Source of the DNA: Pseudoselenomonas ruminis
Lineage (GTDB): Bacteria; Bacillota; Negativicutes; Selenomonadales; Selenomonadaceae
DNA: 44,420 nt
Direction: 5' to 3'
NCBI RefSeq assembly: GCF_008271295.1
Contig: NZ_VTOY01000016.1
Location: forward strand, 1-44,420
This document shows positions 1 to 8,130 of this stretch, piece after piece; position 1 is the first letter of the stretch; every line of letters begins with the position of its first letter. The position numbers and the translations under genes are program-made. The notes beneath the pieces were generated by a model. The model made no database searches and was not told where the DNA came from. It worked only from the letters and a program-made list of their open reading frames with translations.

Positions 1-19
1 TAGAGAATAACCGTTTCAT
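1..19 (-). CDS. Start of the next operon gene (partial, cut by window edge)
   Basis: An ATG at position 19 on the minus strand overlaps the TGA stop of the 865-residue gene (ATGA overlap). It is preceded by AGGGGGCG at suitable spacing. Only the first six residues (MKRLFS) are inside the window. The overlap suggests the transfer operon continues past the left edge. No function can be given. Confidence 0.5.
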
Positions 20-2613
20 CCATTCACGCCCCCTGTATAAACCGTTTCGGTTATCGTCCTACGCCTGACCGGCGTTTCAATGCCAGCCCATGTTTCGTTG
101 CGAACTTCTTCCTCCACCGCTATTTTGCTGAATGCGGCTTTATGTGCCCGATTGGCAACGCTTATACCATAGTTTTGCTGGCTGTCACGGCAAGGAGATT
201 CTTCATCCAAAACCTGCCCCACTGCCACAGTGGAAAAACCTGCCATAAGCAGCGACATGGCCACCAGCTCATCCATCTTCATGCTGTATGGCAAAAACGT
301 ATGCCGCTTTTGTATGGCCTCCCGTTCATCCCGATATTCCTCGGAAATATTGTCTGTTTTCTTGTCCCTGGCTCTTGGCTTTTCTTTGGCCAAACGCCGC
401 TGGGCGTTCAAGATTTCCTGCTGGGCTTTGCGGATAAGGTAATGCTCCACATAGAGGCCGCTTACCCCGGGCATCACCGTCCACGGCGAGCAAGCAAGGA
501 GTGCCGCTATAACCAGTTCCTTTTTATGATGGGCAAGGAGCCTAGCCGCTATGCTTTCATCGTCAGCTGGCCGCATGACCTTGTTCTTCTCCCAGAGCTT
601 CTTCATTTCCGCTTTGTATTCAGCCTCGGCAGCGTTTTCCTGTATGCCCTTGCCCTGCTGGTAGGCCTTTATGTTGAGAATCCTAGAATATGCATTTCGC
701 ACCCGCTGCAAAATCCCATCGACATAGGGTGCTGCAGTCTTTGCCCCCGTAGTCTTGGCCTTGGTTCTCTGTTGATTGGTCTTTTTGAGCAGGGCATTGC
801 GAATCGCCAAAGTATCATAGCCGTGCATCATAAGCTGCAGAGCGCCCTGACCGCACTGGTATTCGTTTGCAGCATCTATCTCCACCCCTTCAGCAGAAAG
901 CTCCAGCTGACGGTTATATTCGTCCTCCAAGGCATCTTCTTCCGCCAGCTGGGCAGCATTTTCAGCCATCTGTTCTACCACGGAATCAAGAATTTCATCT
1001 GCATAGTCCTGGGCTTCAGCCAGTCCCGTATTTTCAAGGAGAATTGCCCGCGGGCTTTGATTTATCACATCATGCAAGGCTTTGCGGTCAATATCCGGGT
1101 AACGCAAAAGACAGGTTTCTGCCACATCCCTGTCCAAGCCTTTTTTCCAAAGCTGTCCTGTGTAGCTCGGATTCAGTTCCAGCCGTTCCTGCAGCAGGTA
1201 TTTCCATATCGCCTGTACCGAATATTCCAAGGCCATCAGCTCTTTGAAGGTCTTACCTTCCGGGAGCTTTTCTTCTACCTTTTCCAGCCATTCCTGCTGC
1301 TTTTGGATAAGTCTCCGTGCTTTCTCCTGTATTTCCTGAGCATAGGTGTGTTCCCGGCCTTTTTCGATGTGTGGATTTCCCTCAAGGATGGCTTTTTCTA
1401 TCTCTTCATCCGTGCAGTTCTTGCGGATGAGCGCCATGGTGACGAGGCAATCAAAGTATTTGCGGAAATTTCCCGTAATGCCCCCATCATGGCCAGACCG
1501 CCGGAAGGCCTTGTCATAGGCTTCCAGCCGATTCTTGTACATATCCAAGGTGCTGACATCAGCCTTTGCCGTGGTAGTCTCCTGGACTTCTCCATCATAG
1601 AGAAGCGCTTCTATGTACTTATCCGCGAGTCTCCCCGGCTCTTTTGCTACCGGGGAGCCTTTCTGCAAAACTTGCGGCAGAAACTTTTCCGGAAAGCCAT
1701 CCTCCTTCATCTGCCCGATTACTGCCCGTTCATCGGCAAAGCTCAAAAGAGCGCAGCCTTTTTCCGCCATATAGCGCTTCAGATAAGACCTATAAACGGC
1801 TACTGGCGATTTTCCCTGTCCAAAAGCCGGGGCTTCCTCAATAGCAAGATAGGTATTTTTTACCTGCTGGGCTTTTTCCATGAGCTTTTCCAGCTCATCT
1901 ACATGCTCACGCCCATAGTCATGCAGACGGCCATCCATGACATCATAGACAGTCTCCGGCATGTACTTTTCCTGTACCAGCAGGTAGATAGCGACCTGCC
2001 CCTCGGCATGAAAGTTCCAGCCGTCTTCCTTGTGAGGGCTATCTGGAAGCTTAGCAAAATCTGCCGCTGCTTTTTCACAAGCCTCCATGTCTTCATTTGC
2101 CTTTTTCCCTCTGGCTTCTGCCACAGCCCGGAACAGGTTGTTGGCATAATGGTCTGCATACTGGCTTTCCGTTATCTGCTGGACAAAATAGCCCTCGTCC
2201 TGCATGAATTCATGTGCTGCCCGCTCAGAAAAGCCCTGGTCAATCAGCGAGGACAAAGCCTCCTCATCTGCCGGTGCAAAGAGGTCTGCTATCTCCTGTT
2301 CGTGCCGCTCACGCACTTTCTGGTAGATATGGTGCATTGCCCTTGACGTATCGCTGGATAACGCCTTTATTCGCCCGGCTTCTACTTCGGTTGGAAGAAT
2401 CCGCGCCAAGGCCTTTGCTGCCCCGGCTTCATCCAGCCAACCAAGATAAAAGCTGTTATCTACGAGGCCGGACTTTATATCCTCCCATGAGTAGCCTGCT
2501 TCGGAAAATGCTGCCATAGCCTCCCGGTCTATGCCCTCGTAAAGGGCAGCAAGCTTTTCCTTGGGTAGGAGACTGTTCATCAGCCGTCTGTATGCCTTGT
2601 TTATCTCGGCCAT
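16..2613 (-). CDS. Large helical-repeat protein at the distal end of the transfer operon
   Basis: 865 residues, family not recognised. There is no signal peptide; a weakly hydrophobic stretch near residue 695 is too poor to call a membrane segment. The protein is charged, Ala/Glu/Lys-rich and almost entirely helical in character. A degenerate module recurs perhaps six to eight times: a 'GF/GY...' turn, a hydrophobic helix, and then a segment with a tyrosine such as YADEIL or YIEALL. Similar modules occur in long C-terminal regions of some conjugation proteins, but that is only an analogy. The start is ATG 2613 with AAGGTG upstream, 4 bases after the preceding gene. The position suggests a role in mating-pair formation or DNA processing, which is inference. 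Confidence 0.6.
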   Translation of the reverse strand: MAEINKAYRRLMNSLLPKEKLAALYEGIDREAMAAFSEAGYSWEDIKSGLVDNSFYLGWLDEAGAAKALARILPTEVEAGRIKALSSDTSRAMHHIYQKVRERHEQEIADLFAPADEEALSSLIDQGFSERAAHEFMQDEGYFVQQITESQYADHYANNLFRAVAEARGKKANEDMEACEKAAADFAKLPDSPHKEDGWNFHAEGQVAIYLLVQEKYMPETVYDVMDGRLHDYGREHVDELEKLMEKAQQVKNTYLAIEEAPAFGQGKSPVAVYRSYLKRYMAEKGCALLSFADERAVIGQMKEDGFPEKFLPQVLQKGSPVAKEPGRLADKYIEALLYDGEVQETTTAKADVSTLDMYKNRLEAYDKAFRRSGHDGGITGNFRKYFDCLVTMALIRKNCTDEEIEKAILEGNPHIEKGREHTYAQEIQEKARRLIQKQQEWLEKVEEKLPEGKTFKELMALEYSVQAIWKYLLQERLELNPSYTGQLWKKGLDRDVAETCLLRYPDIDRKALHDVINQSPRAILLENTGLAEAQDYADEILDSVVEQMAENAAQLAEEDALEDEYNRQLELSAEGVEIDAANEYQCGQGALQLMMHGYDTLAIRNALLKKTNQQRTKAKTTGAKTAAPYVDGILQRVRNAYSRILNIKAYQQGKGIQENAAEAEYKAEMKKLWEKNKVMRPADDESIAARLLAHHKKELVIAALLACSPWTVMPGVSGLYVEHYLIRKAQQEILNAQRRLAKEKPRARDKKTDNISEEYRDEREAIQKRHTFLPYSMKMDELVAMSLLMAGFSTVAVGQVLDEESPCRDSQQNYGISVANRAHKAAFSKIAVEEEVRNETWAGIETPVRRRTITETVYTGGVNG

Positions 2614-2617
2614 GCTG

Positions 2618-2866
2618 TCACCTTCTTACTTCATCCACGGACTGCTTAATTCCCTTGGCAATGTCCGTGACGGTTCCCGTAAAGGATGCATCCGCATTAC
2701 CGAAGGCTTTCCCCATGTGGGAAGTGTTGCTTTCCTCCATGGAACCTTCTTTCACATGACGGTTAAAATTTGCCTCCAGCTGGTTCACCCGTTCCTCCAT
2801 CCGGGTCACGCGAGCCGCAAAATAGATGATTATAATCGTTAATAAGATTTCAAAACTCGATACCAT
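2618..2866 (-). CDS. Small membrane-anchored coiled-coil protein
   Basis: 82 residues. An N-terminal membrane helix (about residues 5-18, rich in Ile/Leu) is followed by a short coiled coil (RMEERVNQLEANF) and a polar tail. The ATG at 2866 lies inside the end of virB4 (17-base overlap), with GGGAGG nine bases upstream, so the two genes are translationally linked. The topology suggests an inner-membrane accessory of the secretion channel. No family is recognised. Confidence 0.7.
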   Translation of the reverse strand: MVSSFEILLTIIIIYFAARVTRMEERVNQLEANFNRHVKEGSMEESNTSHMGKAFGNADASFTGTVTDIAKGIKQSVDEVRR

Positions 2867-5324
2867 AGATAATATCCTCCCTGCTTTTTTCTTCCGGATA
2901 GTCTACCCGGTTCTCCAATAGCCAACGATGATTAAATTCTTCTCTCCCGTACTCGGTCAGGATTTCATTCATCCTGTTGAGAGCCTTTTTGTCTACTGCC
3001 ACATAGGAAAGGGTGAAGGGACAGTATTCCAAGGCCAAATCAAAGAGACGGGAGCCTTCCGGGCTGTCGTAATAATACTGGCGCTTCGGCGTAGCTGCAG
3101 CAATGATTTCAATCTGCCGCTGGTTAAGGCCAAAGGTTTCATAGGTCTTCTTCTGCCCTTCCTCCAAAGCGTGAGTGTTGGGCAGGAAGATTCGAGAATG
3201 ACAGTTGGTGAGTATCGTGTCCAGGAGCGGAGACTTGGTAATATCCACCAAGGACTGGGTGGCAAAGACCACGCTGGCATTGTATTTACGCAGGACTTTC
3301 AGCCATTCCCGGATTTTTTCGGCAAACATGGGGTTGTCGAAGAATACCCAACACTCATCGAGCACGATGAGCGTCGGTGCCCCTGTAAGGCTCTGCTCAA
3401 TGCGGTGGAAGATATACATGAGGGCCGGACCGACAATCATCTTGGAACCCATGAGCTTTTCCATTTCAAATGTCTGCCAGCTGCCAATCTCCAAATTATC
3501 CGTGTCGGAATCAAAGATGGCACCATATTCGCCCTGATTGCCCTTGCTGTCAGCCAAGGCTAGGGGCGAAAAGGCTTCCTTGAGCTTGAAGTCCTGCAGG
3601 TAGCCCACAAAGCCGGAAATCGTGCGGAATTCCTGTGCCATGCCGGAAAGCGCCCCCAAGGCATCACGGATAATGCCCTTTATCTCCGGGGTGATTTCCA
3701 TATTCTCCTGCCGGAGGAAGTCGCACAGCCATTCCTGTGCCCACTGGCGTTCGTTATCATCGTCAATGTGGGCAAGGGGCTGAAAGGAAAGCTCTCCGCT
3801 TTCGCTGCCAAGGTCGTAGAACTTTCCACCCACGCCCGTAGTCAGCACCTTCGAGGACGAGCCCTTATCGAAAATAATGACCTGGGAATCCTTGTATTTG
3901 CGGAAGGAAGCCTCCAAACAGTTCAGGAGCACCGATTTACCGGCACCAGTCGGCCCGACTACAAGGCTATGCCCAACGTCTCCCACATGAAGGTTCAGCC
4001 GGAAAGGCGTGTTGCCCGTTGTCTGTGTGTAAAGGAGCGCCGGGCCACCTAAATGCTTATTTCTGGCGTGACCTGCCCAAATATCGGAAAGCGGCATCAT
4101 GTGAACCATGTTGCCGGTGGAAATAAGCGGTCGGCGCACATTATGAGAAAGCATCCCCGGTATGCTGCCGAACCAGGCATCTAAGGCATTCACATCTTCA
4201 ATGACCGTCTGCTTCATACCAAGATTCACAAAGACCTGCCGCACTGTCTTGGCCCGTTCTTCCACTACCTCCCGGTCTTCATCCATCACCACCACCGATG
4301 TGGTGTAGTAGACATAGGAAATGGTGTCAGCCTCCACGGCGTTAATGGCATCCTTTACGTCCTGAAGTTTTGCCTCTACCGTCTCGTTGTTGTTCTCCAC
4401 GTTGTTCTGGCGGTGGGTCAAAAGGGACAGGATGGACTGGAGCTTGCCCTTCCACTTTCGCTTAATGCTTTCCAGCTCTTCCAGTACATCGGACTTGGAC
4501 ATACAAACGCACCGGGTTGTCCAGCGATAAGGAAAGTTCATCTGATTGAGGGCATCAAAGTAGCCAAAAGCCGTGTCAGTGCCGAAGTCGATAGGCGTAA
4601 TCACCCGGATATGCTTCCGGCCAAGTCTTGGCTCAATGCCGCCATAAAGCGGTGTATCGTAAAACATCATCTGGTCTAAAAGCATGGGCTTTTCCGGCAT
4701 GGTAAGCTTTCGGTTATCGGCTGAAATTGTCGAGTGCAGATATGTCAGCGTTTCATGCTTATCCAAAAACTCCGTAGGAATCCGCAGGCTCTTGAATATC
4801 TGATAGATTTTCATAACCGCTTCGTAGAAGAAGTTCAGGGAATCTTCTGCATCCACATCCCGGTGCTCCCGGCCTTCCACCATCATTTCCCGGATGCGCT
4901 CCTGGCTGTCCTTTGGCGGCATCCAGTAAAGCGTGTTGTAAAAGGTGGATTCAAAGTAATTGCCTCCGGCAAAGAGGTATTTACGCTCCATATCGATACC
5001 CTTGGTAATGGGGTCAGGAAAGTAGTTATCCTCCGGGTAAGAGGTCGATGGCGTACGCTGCGCCTCAAAGTGCATAACCCAGCCGGTCTTCACGCTGCCT
5101 ATGGCTTCCTGTAGAATCCTTGTGATAATGGCCATCTCTTCTGTCACTGCCGAATCAAGGTCAGGGCCACGGTAGCGCCATGTGGTCATAAAACTGCCAT
5201 CCTTGCCAATGGTGACAGCCAGTTTCGGATTCCCAGCAGATGGTGAAAACTCGATAATTCTGGCAAAGGGCATGACATCTTTCAGGCACTTTTTATTTCT
5301 CTTGAATAAATCCAGTCTGTACAA
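2850..5324 (-). CDS. virB4: VirB4/TrbE-family ATPase of the conjugative type IV secretion system
   Basis: 824 residues, full length for VirB4. This hexameric motor at the inner membrane powers pilus assembly and substrate transfer. The N-terminal VirB4 domain spans about 1-420. Walker A is GPTGAGKS at 457-464, Walker B is TLIVLDE at 651-657, and FATQS near 687-691 resembles the sensor segment. The start is TTG at 5324, with AAAGGAGG upstream and the stop of the preceding paralogue just before it. The immediate upstream neighbour is a shortened relative lacking the ATPase half. Family assignment is secure from motifs and gene order. Confidence 0.95.
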   Translation of the reverse strand: MYRLDLFKRNKKCLKDVMPFARIIEFSPSAGNPKLAVTIGKDGSFMTTWRYRGPDLDSAVTEEMAIITRILQEAIGSVKTGWVMHFEAQRTPSTSYPEDNYFPDPITKGIDMERKYLFAGGNYFESTFYNTLYWMPPKDSQERIREMMVEGREHRDVDAEDSLNFFYEAVMKIYQIFKSLRIPTEFLDKHETLTYLHSTISADNRKLTMPEKPMLLDQMMFYDTPLYGGIEPRLGRKHIRVITPIDFGTDTAFGYFDALNQMNFPYRWTTRCVCMSKSDVLEELESIKRKWKGKLQSILSLLTHRQNNVENNNETVEAKLQDVKDAINAVEADTISYVYYTTSVVVMDEDREVVEERAKTVRQVFVNLGMKQTVIEDVNALDAWFGSIPGMLSHNVRRPLISTGNMVHMMPLSDIWAGHARNKHLGGPALLYTQTTGNTPFRLNLHVGDVGHSLVVGPTGAGKSVLLNCLEASFRKYKDSQVIIFDKGSSSKVLTTGVGGKFYDLGSESGELSFQPLAHIDDDNERQWAQEWLCDFLRQENMEITPEIKGIIRDALGALSGMAQEFRTISGFVGYLQDFKLKEAFSPLALADSKGNQGEYGAIFDSDTDNLEIGSWQTFEMEKLMGSKMIVGPALMYIFHRIEQSLTGAPTLIVLDECWVFFDNPMFAEKIREWLKVLRKYNASVVFATQSLVDITKSPLLDTILTNCHSRIFLPNTHALEEGQKKTYETFGLNQRQIEIIAAATPKRQYYYDSPEGSRLFDLALEYCPFTLSYVAVDKKALNRMNEILTEYGREEFNHRWLLENRVDYPEEKSREDIIYGIEF

Positions 5325-5328
5325 GGCC

Positions 5329-6333
5329 TTACGCCTCCTTTCGGTAGTGAGTCATAAGTTCATTTAGGCCGCTAAAGCTCATTTGCGGCGGTGTAAGATT
5401 TGCCCGGAATAGTCCCGGCAAACTTCCCCACCACACATCTTTGCGGTTATAATCCTCCACAATGTAAAGGGCTTCCAGCCGATTCAGCACTTCACGGATA
5501 TATCGTTCCATTTCTTTTCCCTGCCCTTTGTCTGTCAGAAGGAAAAGGGTATTGGCATATAAGCCCGTAAGCTCTCCGAGAAGCGGTGCTTTTATGAGCT
5601 TTTTTACGGATTTTCTACCGCCACACCACTTGCTCATATAACTCATCAGCTTCTTTTCCGCTTTTTCCGGCCCCATGATTAAAAGCCGCTGCACAAACCG
5701 AAAGGGCAGCCGGTCTACGGCATGAAGCAGCGTTTCCTCCTGTTTTAGAGGCAAGGGGGCAGCCAGGGAAACAGCTACCGTTTCCTTCCCTCCCAGTTCT
5801 ATGCTATTGCCGGAGAGGTTCAGGTCTAAATCCTGGGAAAGCAGGGCATCCAGATATAAGGGAACCTCCGGCATGATTATTTTCTGTTCATTGTAGGCAA
5901 TGGCAAAGCTCATAAAGTCAATGACATCCTGATATTCCAAAACACTGGCCTCTGTGACCTTTCCAAGATTTTCTGCAAAGTCATCCAGGACCGTGGCAAA
6001 ATAAATCCCGGCATCTTCGGCCTTTACGAGCATATCCTTGTTTAGGCGGTTCACAGCGTACCCCATTTTACTTATAAAGGGATTCCAGCATAAGACAATA
6101 TAGAGGCCGTCTTCGCCCAGGGGAACGTGCTGCCGTTCCAGCCACAGGCTCCAGCCTTCTTTGAAGTGAGGAAGTTCAATTCCTGCCGCGCTTTCTTCTG
6201 GCAAAGCCTTATAGCGGATAACCCCGAAGTAGCTGCCATCCTTTTCCTGCACAACATGCGGAAGGGTAAGCCCTCCCCAGGGCAGCCAGTCGGCCACCGT
6301 GTTATTGCTTAAATCATATTCTTTCCACGACAT
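5329..6333 (-). CDS. VirB4 N-terminal-domain paralogue without ATPase domain
   Basis: 334 residues from the ATG at 6333, which has GAGGTG five bases upstream; an in-frame ATG at 6345 overlaps that site and is less likely. The protein resembles the N-terminal half of the neighbouring VirB4. Both open with an invariant-looking 'KDGS(Y/F)' segment, and both end at the same landmark: WWGSLPGLF here, AWFGSIPGML at VirB4 383-392, just before the motor domain. No Walker motifs are present. The gene is intact and well spaced (5 bases before virB4), so it looks like a functional split or duplication rather than decay. It may be a structural scaffold in the VirB3/VirB4 complex; that role is inference. 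Confidence 0.7.
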   Translation of the reverse strand: MSWKEYDLSNNTVADWLPWGGLTLPHVVQEKDGSYFGVIRYKALPEESAAGIELPHFKEGWSLWLERQHVPLGEDGLYIVLCWNPFISKMGYAVNRLNKDMLVKAEDAGIYFATVLDDFAENLGKVTEASVLEYQDVIDFMSFAIAYNEQKIIMPEVPLYLDALLSQDLDLNLSGNSIELGGKETVAVSLAAPLPLKQEETLLHAVDRLPFRFVQRLLIMGPEKAEKKLMSYMSKWCGGRKSVKKLIKAPLLGELTGLYANTLFLLTDKGQGKEMERYIREVLNRLEALYIVEDYNRKDVWWGSLPGLFRANLTPPQMSFSGLNELMTHYRKEA

Positions 6334-6353
6334 AATGCACCTCATATAAAATC

Positions 6354-6386
6354 AGAGCGGAGCGGCATTACGCCATGCTCCGCTCT
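6354..6386 (-). other. Stem-loop between virB3 and the virB4 paralogue
   Basis: A 10-bp perfect stem (AGAGCGGAGC with GCTCCGCTCT) plus an inner GGC/GCC pair closes a small loop. On the minus strand it is followed by GATTTTAT, a poor U-tract; on the plus strand CTTTTC follows. It may be a leaky terminator or processing site that sets the VirB2/VirB3 to VirB4 ratio. Confidence 0.5.
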
Positions 6387-6393
6387 TTTCTGC

Positions 6394-6663
6394 TCACGTT
6401 GAATAATAGTTTTCCTTGTACATATACTGGCTCAGGCAGTCAAAGAACTGGGCATCGTCCTTGGCCAGATACACGCACAGGGCGTGTACCGCCACAGACA
6501 AAAGCAGTATATAGACAAAATGGAAATACATGACGAACATAAAGGACACGATACCATTGAGGATAATGACGTTTCTCGGCGCACCCATAAAGAGAATTTC
6601 TTCTGTCAGTGAGCGATAAAAAGGCAGGTTATACCAAGAAACAGCCCCTTCCTGACCATCCAT
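6394..6663 (-). CDS. virB3: VirB3/TrbD-like inner-membrane protein
   Basis: 89 residues from the ATG at 6663, which has GAGG just upstream and lies 7 bases after virB2. A longer frame reaching 6726 overlaps virB2 and is unlikely. VirB3 features are visible: a short polar N-terminus with 'LTEEILFMGAPRN' (the family's L..P....G.PR theme), one long hydrophobic membrane stretch at about 33-62, and a short cytoplasmic tail. VirB3 works with VirB4 in pilus assembly, and the order virB2-virB3-virB4 is classical. Confidence 0.75.
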   Translation of the reverse strand: MDGQEGAVSWYNLPFYRSLTEEILFMGAPRNVIILNGIVSFMFVMYFHFVYILLLSVAVHALCVYLAKDDAQFFDCLSQYMYKENYYST

Positions 6664-6670
6664 AACGGCC

Positions 6671-7075
6671 TCACATAAAGAGACAGCTGGACACGCCGTC
6701 AATGCCAATCCATTCCATACCGGCACCTACGGAAGTGGCCACAGCACCGCCACCTACGCACTTAATAGCCCGCTGGGTAACCTGCTGCTCCATGCCCATG
6801 CCCCAGGAAAGACCGCCTACTGCCCCGGAAATAACCGTAAAGCAGGCAGGAATCGGCCCCGTCATAAGGTCCGTAAACATCTGCACCGGCTTCTGCAGCG
6901 GCGTTACCTGAATGTTGGATGCAGAATTACAAAAACCCACATCCGGCACAGCAGCCACCGCTGCCATAAGCCCCAGTCTTACCATAAAGACCTTGTTTTC
7001 CTTGGCAAAGGTCAGCGCATCAGCAGCCGCCTTGGCGCTCTTTGCTTTGATTTTTTTGATAGAATCCATGTACAT
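6671..7075 (-). CDS. virB2: VirB2/TrbC-like pilin
   Basis: 134 residues. A basic N-terminus is followed by a hydrophobic signal-like segment with possible cleavage near 'GFCNSA' (about residues 48-52). The mature region has two hydrophobic helices separated by a small loop, as in TrbC/VirB2 pilins. AAGGAGG lies ten bases before the ATG. The gene precedes virB3 and follows a conserved hairpin leader. The signal peptidase-like protein at the head of the operon could process it, as TraF does for TrbC in RP4 (known there, inferred here). Confidence 0.75.
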   Translation of the reverse strand: MYMDSIKKIKAKSAKAAADALTFAKENKVFMVRLGLMAAVAAVPDVGFCNSASNIQVTPLQKPVQMFTDLMTGPIPACFTVISGAVGGLSWGMGMEQQVTQRAIKCVGGGAVATSVGAGMEWIGIDGVSSCLFM

Positions 7076-7120
7076 GTTGAAATAACCTCCTTTTTTCTAT
7101 CCAAGAATCATTTTACGGGA

Positions 7121-7155
7121 GAATTTGCCCCGCAAACTCTACAATGTTTTACTCA
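7121..7155 (-). repeat. Hairpin leader element, copy upstream of virB2
   Basis: This 35-base element matches 17590-17624 upstream of the signal peptidase gene at 30 of 35 positions. On the minus strand it folds as GAGTTTGC-GGG-GCAAATTC, and differences between the copies keep pairing through G-U wobble. It sits between virB11 and virB2, suggesting a conserved RNA element. Confidence 0.55.
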
Positions 7156-7164
7156 GCACCACCA

Positions 7165-8130
7165 TCAGCCGATTTTCCGGGTGTCGTAATCTCCCGTCTT
7201 TTTGTTGTAGCCATTCACCAAAATGATGTCCTCCACCACACGCTTGGTGGCTTTTTTCCGAAGATAAACTACCACATCCACAGCTCTGCCCACTGTTTCC
7301 TTCTGTGGTGTCAGCGAGACACGAGAGGTCAGTTCCTCTAAGCGGGAAAGGGTATCATAGGCCGATTCGCTATGAACCGTACAGCACCCACCCCGATGGC
7401 CTGTTGACCAGGCCTCCAAGAGTGTCATGGCCTCCTTGGAGCGCACCTCGCCCACCACAATTCTGTGGGGAGACTTTCTAAGCGTAATCCTCAGCAGCAT
7501 ATCCATATCCATCTTCGGCGGTGCCGTCTGCAGCTTCACATGATTGGGAGCCGTACAGCGAAGTTCCGAGGTGTCCTCAATAATCACAATCCGCTCATTC
7601 ATCTTGGAAATCTCGGCCAGTATAGCATTTAAGAGTGTGGTCTTGCCGGAGGCCGTGCCACCGGCAGCGATGATATTCTTATGCTCCCGAATCGCTTTCA
7701 TAATGGTCTGCCGCTGTACTTCCGTCATGGTGCCCTGCTCCACATAATCATCCAAGGTAAAAAGTTTCTTACCAAATTTGCGGATATTAAAGGACGGGGC
7801 TTTTACAATCGGCGGCAGTTCCCCTTGAAAACGACAGGAGCTAAAGAGCCTAGAGGCTGGTATTTCTGCCTCAAGCTCCGGGAAATCTGCCGGGACCACC
7901 CGGCCAGCCAGGGAACCCACATTGTATATGAGTTGCTTGGCCGTATTGGCACTCATGGTGACGGGACTTTCCACCAAACCTTGGTCTTGGGTATCTATCC
8001 AGACATGGCCATCCGGGTTCAGCATGATTTCGGTAACCTTTTCGTCCTGCATATAGGCCATGAGCTGCGGCCCCATGTTGGATTCAAACATCTGCACATA
8101 ACGGTCAGTAACAAGCTGTGTATTAGCCAT
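7165..8130 (-). CDS. virB11: VirB11/TrbB traffic ATPase
   Basis: 321 residues, normal size for TrbB/VirB11. This cytoplasmic hexameric ATPase switches the secretion system between pilus assembly and DNA transfer. The N-terminal domain is followed by Walker A GGTASGKTT at 157-165, the Asp box IIEDTSEL near 183-190, Walker B-like RIVVGEVR at 223-230 and the His box STGHRGG...TVHS at 242-253. The ATG overlaps the virD4 stop (TGATG), so the two are translationally coupled. Confidence 0.95.
   Translation of the reverse strand: MANTQLVTDRYVQMFESNMGPQLMAYMQDEKVTEIMLNPDGHVWIDTQDQGLVESPVTMSANTAKQLIYNVGSLAGRVVPADFPELEAEIPASRLFSSCRFQGELPPIVKAPSFNIRKFGKKLFTLDDYVEQGTMTEVQRQTIMKAIREHKNIIAAGGTASGKTTLLNAILAEISKMNERIVIIEDTSELRCTAPNHVKLQTAPPKMDMDMLLRITLRKSPHRIVVGEVRSKEAMTLLEAWSTGHRGGCCTVHSESAYDTLSRLEELTSRVSLTPQKETVGRAVDVVVYLRKKATKRVVEDIILVNGYNKKTGDYDTRKIG

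Noticed and set aside
142-2346. A 734-residue plus-strand frame opposite the 865-residue gene
   Set aside because: It has no ribosome site or recognisable domain, is rich in Cys/Phe/His as antisense frames are, and the opposite strand has operon context and a good start.
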